Assembly (NCBI RefSeq): GCF_029601685.1
Contig: NZ_JARRIR010000006.1
Coordinates: 124,001-188,000, forward strand
Source: Metarhizobium sp017305935
GTDB taxonomy: Bacteria > Pseudomonadota > Alphaproteobacteria > Rhizobiales > Rhizobiaceae
Reading direction: 5' to 3'
DNA length: 64,000 nt
Shown: positions 40,937 to 49,686 of the stretch, in pieces
Numbering within the stretch: position 1 is the first letter of the stretch
Layout: each line of letters starts with the position of its first letter
Notes under the pieces: model-generated
What the model was told of the DNA's origin: nothing
The model's input: the letters and a program-made list of their open reading frames with translations, nothing else
The model's database searches: none
Position numbers and translations under genes: made by a program

Positions 40937-41557
40937 TCAGATATCGAAGAAGACGGTTTCGCCCTCACCCTGCAGGCGGATATCGAAACGATAGAGGCCC
41001 TCGCCCTCCTTACGTGCAACCAGCGTCGGCACGCGGTTGCGGTGCTCGATGCGCAGCAGCACCGGATCAGCGGCATTGGCCTCGACTTCTTCCGGGAAAT
41101 ACATGCGCGTATGCAGGCCGAGATTGATGCCGCGCGCCACGATCCAGAAGGTGATGTGCGGCGCCATCAGCCGCCCATCGCGGAAGGGAACGCGGCCGGG
41201 CTTGATGGTTTCGAACAGGAACTCGCCGGTCTCCATATCGCCCGGAGAGCGACCCCAGCCGCGAAAATGCGGATCGGCGGTTCCACGCGTCTCGCTCGGG
41301 CTGTTGTGCAGCCCGTCCGCATCCGCTTGCCATATTTCCACCAGCGCATCCTTCAGCGGGTTGCCGCCGCCATCGATGACCATTCCGTTGACGGCAATGC
41401 GCTCGCCTCGCGCCTTTTCGTCATAAAGCGGCCCGGCACCGAGATCCTGCTCGAAAATGCCGTGGATGCCGGCGAAATTCGGTGTGCAGCCGATATGCAC
41501 ATAAGGGCCGGCGGTCTGCGAAGGGCTTTCCTTGAGATATCCGAGCGGCTGTACCAT
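40937..41557 (-). CDS. pcaG: Protocatechuate 3,4-dioxygenase alpha subunit
   Basis: A 206-residue subunit of the intradiol ring-cleavage dioxygenase. It shows QTAGPYVHIGCTP, a conserved ALVEIWQADADG segment and the APHITFWIVARGINLGLHTRMYF block. The alpha subunit helps form the active-site pocket but carries no iron ligands. Its ATG shares a base with the pcaH stop (TGATG), so the two subunits are coupled in translation. Confidence 0.95.
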   Translation of the reverse strand: MVQPLGYLKESPSQTAGPYVHIGCTPNFAGIHGIFEQDLGAGPLYDEKARGERIAVNGMVIDGGGNPLKDALVEIWQADADGLHNSPSETRGTADPHFRGWGRSPGDMETGEFLFETIKPGRVPFRDGRLMAPHITFWIVARGINLGLHTRMYFPEEVEANAADPVLLRIEHRNRVPTLVARKEGEGLYRFDIRLQGEGETVFFDI

Positions 41558-42297
41558 CAGTTACCCTCCTTGCGATTTTCGAACAGCGTCGAACGCCGAC
41601 CACGCAGTACGATATCGAACTTGTAGGCGCGCATGTCCATGGGAATGGTGGCGTTCATGTCCAGCGGCGCGATCAGCCGGCTGATCGCAGCGGGGTCGGG
41701 GATCGTGCGAACGATGGGACACAGCGGGATCAGGGGATCGCCCTCGAAATACATCTGCGTGATCAACCGCTGCGCGAAACCATGGCCGAAGATCGAAAAA
41801 TGGATATGCGCCGGGCGCCAGTCGTTGACGCCGTTCGGCCAGGGATAGGGGCCGGGCATGATCGTCTTGAACCAGTAATATCCCTCCGCATCGGTGATCG
41901 TACGGCCGACGCCGCCGAAATTCGGATCGAGCGGCGCGAGATAGGTTTCCTTCTTGTGGCGATAGCGCCCACCGGCATTGGCCTGCCACATCTCGACCAG
42001 CGCGCCATCGACGCCGCACCCGCGCTCGTCCATCACCCGGCCATGCACGAGGATGCGCGGACCGATCGGCATCAGGCCGGGCCGGGCGTAATTGAGGATC
42101 AGGTCGTTGTCGAATTCGTTGAGCCGCGAATGGCCGAAGACCGGGCCGGTGATTTCGCTCGCCGTCCCCTCCAGCGAGATCAGCGCCCGTTGCGGCGAGC
42201 GCAGCACGCTGGTCTTGTACCAGGGCGTGTAGGCCGGGGGATGCTGGTCGCGGTCGCGGGCAAAAAAGGGAGAGGTTTCGGGCCGTTCGTTCTTCAC
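41557..42297 (-). CDS. pcaH: Protocatechuate 3,4-dioxygenase beta subunit
   Basis: A 246-residue catalytic subunit. Expected iron ligands are visible: a Tyr in GGRYRHKKETY (about residue 107), a Tyr in EGYYWFKTI (about 146) and two His in WRPAHIHFSIFG (about 165-170). The start is a GTG at 42297 with AGGAGG upstream; it overlaps the pcaC stop by four bases. It opens the aromatic ring of protocatechuate to 3-carboxymuconate. Confidence 0.95.
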   Translation of the reverse strand: MKNERPETSPFFARDRDQHPPAYTPWYKTSVLRSPQRALISLEGTASEITGPVFGHSRLNEFDNDLILNYARPGLMPIGPRILVHGRVMDERGCGVDGALVEMWQANAGGRYRHKKETYLAPLDPNFGGVGRTITDAEGYYWFKTIMPGPYPWPNGVNDWRPAHIHFSIFGHGFAQRLITQMYFEGDPLIPLCPIVRTIPDPAAISRLIAPLDMNATIPMDMRAYKFDIVLRGRRSTLFENRKEGN

Positions 42298-42698
42298 TTT
42301 TTCTCCTCCTTGGCGGCATCGGCGGGCGCCTGCATGGCCGCCAGCGTTTGCTTGGCGATCTTGAAGGCATGGTTGGCGGCGGGCACGCCGGCATAGATGG
42401 CGACATGCATCAGCGCCTCGCGAATATCCTCGGGGCTGGCGCCGGTATTGACGGTGGCGCGGATGTGCATGGCCAGTTCCTCGTCCTGGCCGAGGGCTGC
42501 CAGCAGCGCGATGGTCACCATCGAGCGCTCGCGCCGCGTCCACTGCTCGCCGGACCAGACGGTGCCCCAAGCGGTTTCGGTGATCATCTGCTGGAAGGGC
42601 TGGTCGAAGGCGGTTGCCTGCGCGGTGGCGCGATCGACATGCGCATCGCCCAGCACGCCTCGGCGCGTCGCCATCCCTTGCGAAAATCGGTCGGTCAC
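42294..42698 (-). CDS. pcaC: 4-carboxymuconolactone decarboxylase
   Basis: A 134-residue protein of the CMD family, the usual length of PcaC. RERSMVTIALLAALGQDEELAMHIR is the conserved helical segment with the proposed catalytic Glu/His. A GTG at 42698 with GGAGA upstream is used; ATG 42674 (MATRRGVLG) is possible. It converts gamma-carboxymuconolactone to beta-ketoadipate enol-lactone. It is four bases from pcaD. Confidence 0.92.
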   Translation of the reverse strand: MTDRFSQGMATRRGVLGDAHVDRATAQATAFDQPFQQMITETAWGTVWSGEQWTRRERSMVTIALLAALGQDEELAMHIRATVNTGASPEDIREALMHVAIYAGVPAANHAFKIAKQTLAAMQAPADAAKEEKK

Positions 42699-42702
42699 GG
42701 AT

Positions 42703-43497
42703 TTACGTCTCCAGGGTTTCGAGGAAGCCGCGCGCGGTCGCGGCATAGACGGCCGGCTGTTCCAGGCAAGGGATATGGCCGCAGGCGGGCACTACGACGA
42801 AACGGCTGCCCGGCACCAGATCGGCCAGGCCGCGCACCAGATCGGGCGGCGTCGAGCCATCGCCATCACCGGCGACGCAGAGCGTCGGGACCGTGATGCG
42901 GCGGGCGGCCTCGGTATAATCGGCATCGCGGATCGCGGCGCAGGTGCCTGCATAGCCGTCCGCCGGTTGGCGGGCCAGCATGTTGCACGCGCCGGCAAAC
43001 AGCGCATTGTCGGAACGGCGGAAGGCGGGCGTGAACCAGCGTTCCATCACCGGTCCCACCAGGGTCGCCATGCCTTCGGCAGCAATTTTGTCGATGCGGG
43101 CGTTCCAGAGCTCGTCGGTGCCGATCTTGTGCGCGGTATTGCTGAGCACCAGCGCCCGCACCAGATCCGGCCGCCGCGCCTGCAGGCCGAGCGAGATCAA
43201 CCCGCCGACCGAGAGGCCCCAGATCACTACCTTGCCGAGCTTCAGGTGATCGAGCAGCGCGATCAGGTCGTCGACATGATCCTCCATGGCATAGGGCGGC
43301 GCGCCGACATCCGAAAGGCCGTGGCCGCGCTTGTCATGCAGCACATAGGCGTAGTCGTCGCCGAGTTCGGCGATCAGCATATCCCAGATACGGAAATCCG
43401 TTCCCAGCGAATTGATGAACGCGATGACCGGCCGACCCGTGCCAAGCCCTTGGGTGCGATAGTGAATCGTCCTGTCGTCGATACGCAGAAAATCCAT
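42703..43497 (-). CDS. pcaD: beta-Ketoadipate enol-lactone hydrolase
   Basis: A 264-residue alpha/beta hydrolase. The nucleophile Ser is in GLSVGG (about residue 96), and the catalytic His is in PACGHIPCLEQP near residue 241. It yields beta-ketoadipate. It follows pobA on the same strand with a gap of only 46 bases, too short to house the divergent pcaQ gene that accompanies pcaDCHGB in better known rhizobia. Confidence 0.94.
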   Translation of the reverse strand: MDFLRIDDRTIHYRTQGLGTGRPVIAFINSLGTDFRIWDMLIAELGDDYAYVLHDKRGHGLSDVGAPPYAMEDHVDDLIALLDHLKLGKVVIWGLSVGGLISLGLQARRPDLVRALVLSNTAHKIGTDELWNARIDKIAAEGMATLVGPVMERWFTPAFRRSDNALFAGACNMLARQPADGYAGTCAAIRDADYTEAARRITVPTLCVAGDGDGSTPPDLVRGLADLVPGSRFVVVPACGHIPCLEQPAVYAATARGFLETLET

Positions 43498-43543
43498 GTG
43501 CGGCTCCTCCTCGGGTAGAGTGTGTCAGGCGACGCAAGGCCGC

Positions 43544-44713
43544 TCAATAGGGGAGACCGACATAGTTTTCCGCAAGTGCGGTGGCGGCGGCGCGGGAATG
43601 GATGAGATAATCCAGTTCCGCCTCCTGAATGCGCTGACCGAAGGCACCACCGTCGGGGAAGCGGTGCAGCATCGTCGTCATCGACCAGGAGAAGCGCACC
43701 GCCTTCCAGACGCGGGCCAGCGCCCGCGCCGAATAGGCATCGATCCCGGCCATCGATTTCTCGGTATAGAATTCACGCAGGGCGTCGCTCAGGTAATGCA
43801 CGTCGCTGGCGGCAAGGTTGAGCCCTTTCGCGCCGGTCGGCGGCACGATATGGGCGGCGTCGCCGGCGAGAAACAGCCGGCCGAAGCGCATCGGCTCGGC
43901 GACGAAGGAGCGCAGCGGTGCAATCGATTTTTCGAAGGACGGCCCGGTGACCAGCGCTTCGGCATGGGCGACCGGCAGGCGCCGCCGCAACTCGTCCCAG
44001 AAGCGGTCGTCGCTCCACGCCTCGACCCTGTCTTCAAGCGTACATTGCACATAATAGCGGCTGCGGGTCGCCGAGCGCATCGAACAGAGCGCAAAGCCCC
44101 GCGGATGGTTGGCGTAGATCAACTCATGGCTGACCGGCGGCACCTCTGCCAGGAGGCCGAGCCAGCCGAAGGGATAGACGCGCTCGAATTCGCGAATCGC
44201 ATCCTGCGGCACGGATTTGCGACTGACCCCATGGAAACCATCGCAGCCGGCGATGAAGTCGCAATCGATGCGATGGGTGACGCCGTCCTTTTCATAAGTG
44301 ACGAACGGGTTTTCCCCGTCGAAATCCTGGGGCTGGACGTTTGCGGCTTCATAGATCGAGACGGCGCCGATGGCGTCTCGCGCCTCCATCAGGTCGCGCG
44401 TCACCTCGGTCTGACCGTAGACGGTGACGCGACTGCCGGTGAGTCCGAACAGGTCGATGCGGTGGTCGCGACCGTCGAAAGCGAGGGAAAACCCGTCATG
44501 CGGCAGTCCTTCGCGATGCAGCCGCGATGCCGCGCCCGCCTCGTCCAGCAGGCGCACCGCTCCCTGTTCCAGCACACCGGCGCGCACGCGGCCGAGCACG
44601 TATTCGCTGCTGGCGCGTTCGAGAATGACGGTTTCGATGCCGGCGCGCGCCAGAAGCTGGCCGAGCAGCAGCCCTGCCGGACCCGCCCCGATAATGACGA
44701 CCTGAGTGCGCAT
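43544..44713 (-). CDS. pobA: 4-hydroxybenzoate 3-monooxygenase
   Basis: A 389-residue flavoprotein that makes protocatechuate from 4-hydroxybenzoate with NADPH and O2. The FAD motif is VVIIGAGPAGLLLGQLL at the N-terminus, the second FAD/NADPH motif is CDGFHGVSRKSVP, and FLAGDAAHIVPPTGAKGLN follows near residue 280. ATG 44713 is preceded by GGGAGGAAAC. It is first in the leftward aromatic operon and divergent from the AraC-type regulator, with 110 bases between. Confidence 0.96.
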   Translation of the reverse strand: MRTQVVIIGAGPAGLLLGQLLARAGIETVILERASSEYVLGRVRAGVLEQGAVRLLDEAGAASRLHREGLPHDGFSLAFDGRDHRIDLFGLTGSRVTVYGQTEVTRDLMEARDAIGAVSIYEAANVQPQDFDGENPFVTYEKDGVTHRIDCDFIAGCDGFHGVSRKSVPQDAIREFERVYPFGWLGLLAEVPPVSHELIYANHPRGFALCSMRSATRSRYYVQCTLEDRVEAWSDDRFWDELRRRLPVAHAEALVTGPSFEKSIAPLRSFVAEPMRFGRLFLAGDAAHIVPPTGAKGLNLAASDVHYLSDALREFYTEKSMAGIDAYSARALARVWKAVRFSWSMTTMLHRFPDGGAFGQRIQEAELDYLIHSRAAATALAENYVGLPY

Positions 44714-44737
44714 CGTTTCCTCCCACGCTGACAACTT

Positions 44738-44786
44738 GCGCGAAGATTGGCGGGAGGGTAGTCGCTTCTCAATGGATTATTCGCGC
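44738..44786. promoter_or_regulatory. Inverted repeat between pobA and pobR
   Basis: GCGCGAA (44738-44744) and TTCGCGC (44780-44786) are perfect inverted arms 35 bases apart in the divergent promoter. They could be half-sites for PobR. Supported by symmetry and place only. Confidence 0.35.
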
Positions 44787-44823
44787 CAAAAATTGCACTA
44801 TCCGAACATCGATCTTTCAAGGC

Positions 44824-45708
44824 ATGCAGATGCGAAACGTTCCGACATACCAGCTTTACGGCGAAGATAATGGTACAACCGTTGATTTCTGGTTGCATTG
44901 TGAAACGCTTTATTCCCGTTCCAGCTTGCATCATTTCGACATCGGTCGGCACCGGCACGAGAGTTTCCTGCAGATCTTGTACATTCGCAATGGTTTCGGC
45001 GATGCGACCTTCGAGGCCGGGCCGGAGCCGATCACCACGCCAGCGGTCATTCTCGTGCCGCCGGGCTTCGCGCATGGTTTCCGCTTTTCCCGCGATGTCA
45101 CCGGCACGGTCATCACCGTGCTGCCGGCGGCGCTGTCCGGCTCGGTGCAGGCGCTGATTCGCCAGAGTTTCGGCCACGCAATGCTGCTGCCGCTTGCCGA
45201 TTGCGCCGATCTCGACACCATCGACGCCGCCATGACCCGCATCGGCGACGAACAAGCGGTAAGCGATTCCTGTCGCACCGTGCTGCTGGAAGGACAAATC
45301 GCGACCGTCATCGCGCTGCTGGCGCGTGTCGCCCGCCCGACCCCGCCTTTCGCCCACGATATCAGCGCTTTGCGGCTGGAAAAACTGATGGCATTGATAT
45401 CCGCTCATATTCGCGAACAGCCGCAGGCGGATTTCTATGCCCGCCAGATCGGCCTGTCGCCGACACATCTCAACCGCATCGTCAAGGCCGGCACGGGGCT
45501 GACATTGCAGGGGCTGATCGCGGCGCGGCAGATCGACATCGCTAAGCAGGAGTTGATCTTCACCGCCTCGTCGGTGCAGTTCATCGCCAGCAGCCTCGGT
45601 TTTGCCGATCCCGCCTATTTCAACCGCTTCTTCCGGCGCGCGACCGGCATGACGCCGCGCGCCTGGCGTCTGGCCGAGAGGAAGAAGCTGGAAGCCTTGC
45701 CCGTTTAG
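44824..45708 (+). CDS. pobR: AraC-family regulator, PobR-like
   Basis: A 294-residue regulator. The N-terminal cupin-like sensor has RHRHESFLQILYI (about residues 42-54) and PAVILVPPGFAHGF. The C-terminal double helix-turn-helix has ARQIGLSPTHLNRIVKAGTG and SSVQFIASSLGFADPAYFNRFFRRATGMTP. It is divergent from pobA, and AraC-type PobR proteins activate pobA with 4-hydroxybenzoate. With no pcaQ in the block it may govern the whole pobA-pcaDCHGB run. A second ATG two codons in is also possible as start. Confidence 0.88.
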   Translation: MQMRNVPTYQLYGEDNGTTVDFWLHCETLYSRSSLHHFDIGRHRHESFLQILYIRNGFGDATFEAGPEPITTPAVILVPPGFAHGFRFSRDVTGTVITVLPAALSGSVQALIRQSFGHAMLLPLADCADLDTIDAAMTRIGDEQAVSDSCRTVLLEGQIATVIALLARVARPTPPFAHDISALRLEKLMALISAHIREQPQADFYARQIGLSPTHLNRIVKAGTGLTLQGLIAARQIDIAKQELIFTASSVQFIASSLGFADPAYFNRFFRRATGMTPRAWRLAERKKLEALPV

Positions 45709-45717
45709 AGTTCGTCA

Positions 45718-45742
45718 GGGAAAAGCGGTAACCGGTTTTCCC
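45718..45742. terminator. Hairpin between pobR and the fucose operon
   Basis: GGGAAAAGCGGT / ACCGGTTTTCCC pairs with one mismatch in the 58-base gap between convergent genes. No strong U-run follows on either strand. Confidence 0.5.
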
Positions 45743-45766
45743 GAAAAGACAAACGTCACAAGGCCC

Positions 45767-46531
45767 CTATCGCCCGATGGCGCGGTCAAGATGGGTGTAG
45801 CCGCCATCCGGGAACAGCCATTGGCCGGTGGTGTGGCTCGCCCGATCAGAGAGCAGGAAGGCGCAGGTGTCGGCGATTTCCCGCGCCGTGGTCATGCGTT
45901 TGCCGAGCGGAATGCGCTCGGTGATCTCGGCCAGAGCCGCATCGCCGTCCGGCAGCGTATCCAGCCAGCGGCGATAAAGCGGCGTCATCACCTCGGCCAC
46001 GACGATGGCGTTGACGCGGATGCCGTCGGGCAGAAACTCCACCGCCCATTCGCGCGTCAGGCCGAGCTGCGCCGCCTTGGCGGCGATATAGGCCGAGGTG
46101 CCGCCCTGCCCCGTCAGCGCCGTCTTGGAACTGATATTGACGATGGCTCCCTTGGTGGCGCGGAGATCCTCGCGCAGCAGATGGACCATCGTGTAGTAAT
46201 GCACGAGGTTCTGGTTGAGGCTGGCGCGAAAGGCATCCGGCCCCTTGTCGAGGCCGACGCCGTCATTGGCGCCGGCATTGTTGACGAGGCCGTGGATCGC
46301 ACCGTGGCGGGCGCGCACCGTTTCCACCGCCGCCCGGCAGGCCGCATCGTCGGAGAGCTCGGCCTGCACGAAATCCGCCCCCATGCGGGCAAGCCAGTCG
46401 GCATCTGGCGGCCGGCGGGCGACCACCACCGGCCGCGCGCCCTCCTCCGCCAGCACCTCGGTGATGCCGGCGCCGATGCCCGAGCCGCCGCCGGTGACGA
46501 TAACCGTCTTGCCTTGCAGGTGCAGGTCCAC
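45767..46531 (-). CDS. SDR-family L-fucose dehydrogenase
   Basis: A 254-residue short-chain dehydrogenase. The cofactor motif GGGSGIGAGI (residues 14-23), NNAGAND (about 88-94) and catalytic Ser ... Tyr-x3-Lys in SSKTALTGQGGTSAYIAAKAA are all present. It resembles bacterial L-fucose dehydrogenases and sits last in an operon whose other enzymes complete fucose oxidation. It would make L-fuconolactone. The start is a GTG at 46531, four bases after the dehydratase stop. Confidence 0.85.
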   Translation of the reverse strand: MDLHLQGKTVIVTGGGSGIGAGITEVLAEEGARPVVVARRPPDADWLARMGADFVQAELSDDAACRAAVETVRARHGAIHGLVNNAGANDGVGLDKGPDAFRASLNQNLVHYYTMVHLLREDLRATKGAIVNISSKTALTGQGGTSAYIAAKAAQLGLTREWAVEFLPDGIRVNAIVVAEVMTPLYRRWLDTLPDGDAALAEITERIPLGKRMTTAREIADTCAFLLSDRASHTTGQWLFPDGGYTHLDRAIGR

Positions 46532-46534
46532 CGC

Positions 46535-47806
46535 TTAGCCCCGGAAACGATAGGTTTCGATGCTGTCCGGCTTCATTTCGATGGAAAAGCCCGGCAGTTC
46601 CGGCGGCATATAGGCGGCATTGTGGATGATGCAGGGATCGACGAAATGCTCGTGCAGATGGTCGACATACTCGATCACCCGACCCTCGCGCGTGCCGGCG
46701 ATGCACAGATAATCGATCATGCTGAGATGCTGGACATATTCGCACAGACCGACGCCGCCGGCATGCGGGCAGACCTTGAGACCGTATTTCGCGGCCATCA
46801 GCATCACGGCGAGGATCTCGTTGACGCCGCCGAGGCGGCAGGCGTCGATCTGCACCACATCGATGGCGCCACGCATGATCAACTGCTTGAAGATGATGCG
46901 ATTCTGGCACATCTCGCCGGTCGCGACCTGCACCGGGGCGACGCCCTCGCGAATCTTGCGATGGCCCTCGATATCGTCGGGGCTGGTCGGCTCCTCGATG
47001 AACCACGGCTTGACGAAGGAGAGCTTCTTCACCCAGCCGATGGCCTCGTCGACTTCCCAGACCTGGTTGGCATCGATCATCAGGTTGACGTCCGGACCGA
47101 CCTCGTCGCGGGCGATGGTCAGGCGGCGAATATCGTCGTCGAGATCGCGGCCGACCTTCATCTTGATGTAACGGAAACCGGCATCGACCGCCTCGCGGCA
47201 CAGGCGCCGCAGCTTGGCGTCGTCATAGCCGAGCCAGCCAGCGGACGTCGTGTAGCAGGGATAACCTTCCGCCCGCAGCGTCGCGATGCGTTCGGCCTTG
47301 CCTTCCGCCTGCTTGGTCAAAAATTCCAGCGCCCATTCCGGGGTAATGCAATCGGTGAGGTAGCGGAAGTCGATGCAGCGCACCAACTCTTCCGGCGACA
47401 TGTCGGCGACCAGATGCCAGACCGGCTTGCCCTCGATCTTCGCCCACAGATCCCAGACCGCATTGACGACGGCGCCGGTGGCGAGGTGGATCGCGCCCTT
47501 GTCCGGGCCGATCCAGCGCAACTGGCTGTCGGAGGTGACGTGCCGCCAGAAGCGGCCCATGTCGGCCGCCACCCACTCCATGTCGAGGCCGACGACCAGC
47601 GGGCGCAACGCCTCGATGGCGGCAACGCAGATCTCGTTGCCGCGGCCGATGGTGAAGGTCAGGCCATGGCCTTCCAGCCCGCCATCGGTTTCGAGCACGA
47701 CATAGGCGGCCGAATAATCCGGATCAGGGTTCATCGCATCCGAGCCGTCGAGATGCTGGCTGGTGGGGAAACGCACATCCGCCGTGCGCAGGCCGGTGAT
47801 CTTCAT
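46535..47806 (-). CDS. L-fuconate dehydratase (enolase superfamily)
   Basis: A 423-residue enzyme. The base pair Lys-x-Lys is in RYIKMKVGRD (about residue 218), metal ligands are in MIDANQVW, FIEEPTSPDD and ATGEMCQNR, and the His base is in CPHAGGVG. NPDPDYSAAYVVLETD near the N-terminus is typical of fuconate dehydratases. It turns L-fuconate into 2-keto-3-deoxy-L-fuconate. The start overlaps the preceding stop (ATGA). Confidence 0.93.
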   Translation of the reverse strand: MKITGLRTADVRFPTSQHLDGSDAMNPDPDYSAAYVVLETDGGLEGHGLTFTIGRGNEICVAAIEALRPLVVGLDMEWVAADMGRFWRHVTSDSQLRWIGPDKGAIHLATGAVVNAVWDLWAKIEGKPVWHLVADMSPEELVRCIDFRYLTDCITPEWALEFLTKQAEGKAERIATLRAEGYPCYTTSAGWLGYDDAKLRRLCREAVDAGFRYIKMKVGRDLDDDIRRLTIARDEVGPDVNLMIDANQVWEVDEAIGWVKKLSFVKPWFIEEPTSPDDIEGHRKIREGVAPVQVATGEMCQNRIIFKQLIMRGAIDVVQIDACRLGGVNEILAVMLMAAKYGLKVCPHAGGVGLCEYVQHLSMIDYLCIAGTREGRVIEYVDHLHEHFVDPCIIHNAAYMPPELPGFSIEMKPDSIETYRFRG

Positions 47807-48645
47807 GCCCTGATGACCTTCTGGGTTTGTTCGCCGAGCCCTTCGATGCCGAGGCGCATGACCTCGCCGCCCTTGAGATAGACCGGCGGCTTCTGGCCGA
47901 GGCCGACGCCCGGCGGCGTGCCGGTGGAAATCACGTCGCCCGGCTGCAGCGACAGGAAACGGGAGAGATAGCTGATGATATGGGCGACGCCGAAAATCAT
48001 CGTCGCGGTCGAGCCGTTCTGGTAGCGATGGCCGTCGACGTCAAGCCACATCTTGAGATTGCCGACGTCGGCGATCTCGTCCGGCGTCACCAGCCAGGGG
48101 CCGATGGGGCCGAAGGTGTCGCAACCCTTGCCCTTGTCCCAGGTGCCGCCGCGCTCGATCTGCCATTCGCGCTCGGAGACGTCGTTGATGACGCAATAGC
48201 CGGCGACATGCGACAGCGCATCCGCTTCTTCGATATAACGGCCGCCCTTGCCGATGACGATGCCGAGTTCCACTTCCCAGTCGGTCTTGACCGAGCCGCG
48301 CGGGATTTCGATGTCGTCGTCGGGGCCGCAGATGGCGCTGGTCCACTTGTTGAAGACGATCGGCTCCTTGGGGATCTCGGCGCCGGTTTCGGCGGCGTGA
48401 TCGGCATAGTTGAGGCCGATGCAGATGAACTTGCCGACCCGGCCGACACAGGCGCCGATGCGCGGATCGCCGTCGATTGGCGGCAGAGTGGCGGGATCGA
48501 CGGTCGCCAGCCGCGCGAGGCCCTCGGGCGTCAGCACATTGCCGGCAATGTCGTTCACTTCACCGGAAAGATCGCGAATTCGGCCTTCGGCATCCAGAAG
48601 ACCCGGTTTTTCCTGTCCCGTAGGACCGTAGCGCAGCAGTTTCAT
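47803..48645 (-). CDS. FAA-hydrolase family enzyme, probable 2,4-diketo-3-deoxy-L-fuconate hydrolase
   Basis: A 280-residue fumarylacetoacetate-hydrolase fold protein. The metal site is formed by EVELGIVIGKG (about residues 148-158) and a following Asp, with FICIGLNYADHA and VISTGTPPGVG around it. In this operon it fits the last step, splitting 2,4-diketo-3-deoxy-L-fuconate to pyruvate and L-lactate. ATG 48645 (MKLLRYG) has GAGG just upstream. An intrinsic hairpin precedes it. Confidence 0.88.
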   Translation of the reverse strand: MKLLRYGPTGQEKPGLLDAEGRIRDLSGEVNDIAGNVLTPEGLARLATVDPATLPPIDGDPRIGACVGRVGKFICIGLNYADHAAETGAEIPKEPIVFNKWTSAICGPDDDIEIPRGSVKTDWEVELGIVIGKGGRYIEEADALSHVAGYCVINDVSEREWQIERGGTWDKGKGCDTFGPIGPWLVTPDEIADVGNLKMWLDVDGHRYQNGSTATMIFGVAHIISYLSRFLSLQPGDVISTGTPPGVGLGQKPPVYLKGGEVMRLGIEGLGEQTQKVIRA

Positions 48646-48664
48646 CCTAGCCTCGTTTAAAAAG

Positions 48665-48689
48665 GCCGAGGGTGGCGGGCACCCCCGGC
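48665..48689 (-). terminator. Intra-operon hairpin after the fucose binding-protein gene
   Basis: On the minus strand GCCGGGGGTG / CACCCTCGGC is followed by CTTTTTAAA, within 10-40 bases of the binding-protein stop. It probably ends part of the transcripts or protects their 3' end, giving more binding protein than downstream enzymes. Confidence 0.7.
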
Positions 48690-48698
48690 AAAGGAAGA

Positions 48699-49643
48699 TC
48701 AATCGTAGAGAACGGCCGAAATTTCGGGCGCGTCGATATTGGTCTTGTCGTACCAGAAGAAGCCGGTGTCGATATTCTTCTCCACCTTTTCGCCCTTGGA
48801 GGCGGCAACCGCAGCCTTGACGGTCTCGTAGCCGATGCCGACCGGGTTCTGGGTGATGGCGCCGGCCATGGTGCCGTCGCGGATGGCGTCCTTCTGGGCC
48901 TTGCCGGAATCATAGCCGACAACCACGACCTTGGCGCCGGATTCCTTGACGCCGTTGACGACGCCGATGGCCGAGCCTTCGTTTGTGCCGAAAATGCCCT
49001 TGATATCCGGATTGGCGGTCAGGATCGCCTTGGTGATCTCCGTCGACTTCAGATGGTCGCCGCCGCCATATTCGATGGTGACGATCTCGACGTTCGGATG
49101 GGCTTCCTTCATGCGGTTGACGAAGCCGTCGCGGCGGTCGACGCCGGTGCGCGAGGTCTGGTCATGGGCGACCACGGCGACCTTCCCGGCATCGCCGATC
49201 AGCGAGGCCATCTTGTCGGCGGCAAGGGCTGCGGCGGCGATATTGTCGGTCGAGGCGGTGGCGACCGGGATATCGCTGTCGACGCCGGAGTCGAAGGCGA
49301 TGACCGGGATCTTGGCGTCCTGCGCCTGCTTCAGCAGCGGGATCGCCGCCTGGCTGTCCAGTGCTGCAAAGCCGATGGCCGCCGGCTTCTTGGCAAGGGC
49401 TGCCGCCAGCATGTCGATCTGCTTGTCGACCTGGCTTTCATTGTCCGGGCCTTCGAAGGTGACCTCGACGCCGAGTTCGGCACCGGCCTTGTCGGCGCCC
49501 GCCTTCACGGCCTGCCAGAACTGGTGCTGAAAACCCTTGGAAATCAGCGGCACGTAGAGCTTGTCCGCGGCGCCCGCGCCGGTGGCGCCGGCGAGCAACG
49601 AAACGGCGGCAACTGCGCCGAGCAAAGTCCGTCTTGTGAACAT
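48699..49643 (-). CDS. Sugar ABC transporter periplasmic binding protein (CUT2 / RbsB type), probable L-fucose
   Basis: A 314-residue protein. The signal peptide MFTRRTLLGAVAAVSLLAG is cleaved near AGAADKL. The mature part has the RbsB-like fold: KGFQHQFWQAVKAGADKAG, AIGFAALDSQAAIPLL and GIFGTNEGSAIGVVNGV. ATG 49643 has GGAGGAG upstream and gives the signal peptide directly. The ligand is inferred from the operon, not from the sequence. Confidence 0.92.
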   Translation of the reverse strand: MFTRRTLLGAVAAVSLLAGATGAGAADKLYVPLISKGFQHQFWQAVKAGADKAGAELGVEVTFEGPDNESQVDKQIDMLAAALAKKPAAIGFAALDSQAAIPLLKQAQDAKIPVIAFDSGVDSDIPVATASTDNIAAAALAADKMASLIGDAGKVAVVAHDQTSRTGVDRRDGFVNRMKEAHPNVEIVTIEYGGGDHLKSTEITKAILTANPDIKGIFGTNEGSAIGVVNGVKESGAKVVVVGYDSGKAQKDAIRDGTMAGAITQNPVGIGYETVKAAVAASKGEKVEKNIDTGFFWYDKTNIDAPEISAVLYD

Positions 49644-49686
49644 GGTCTCCTCCTTATTGTTCACGGATGGTTCATGCGATGAAGTG

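Noticed and set aside
45791..47881. 696-codon plus-strand frame across two fucose genes
   Set aside because: It spans two real minus-strand genes and their junction and shows no domain.
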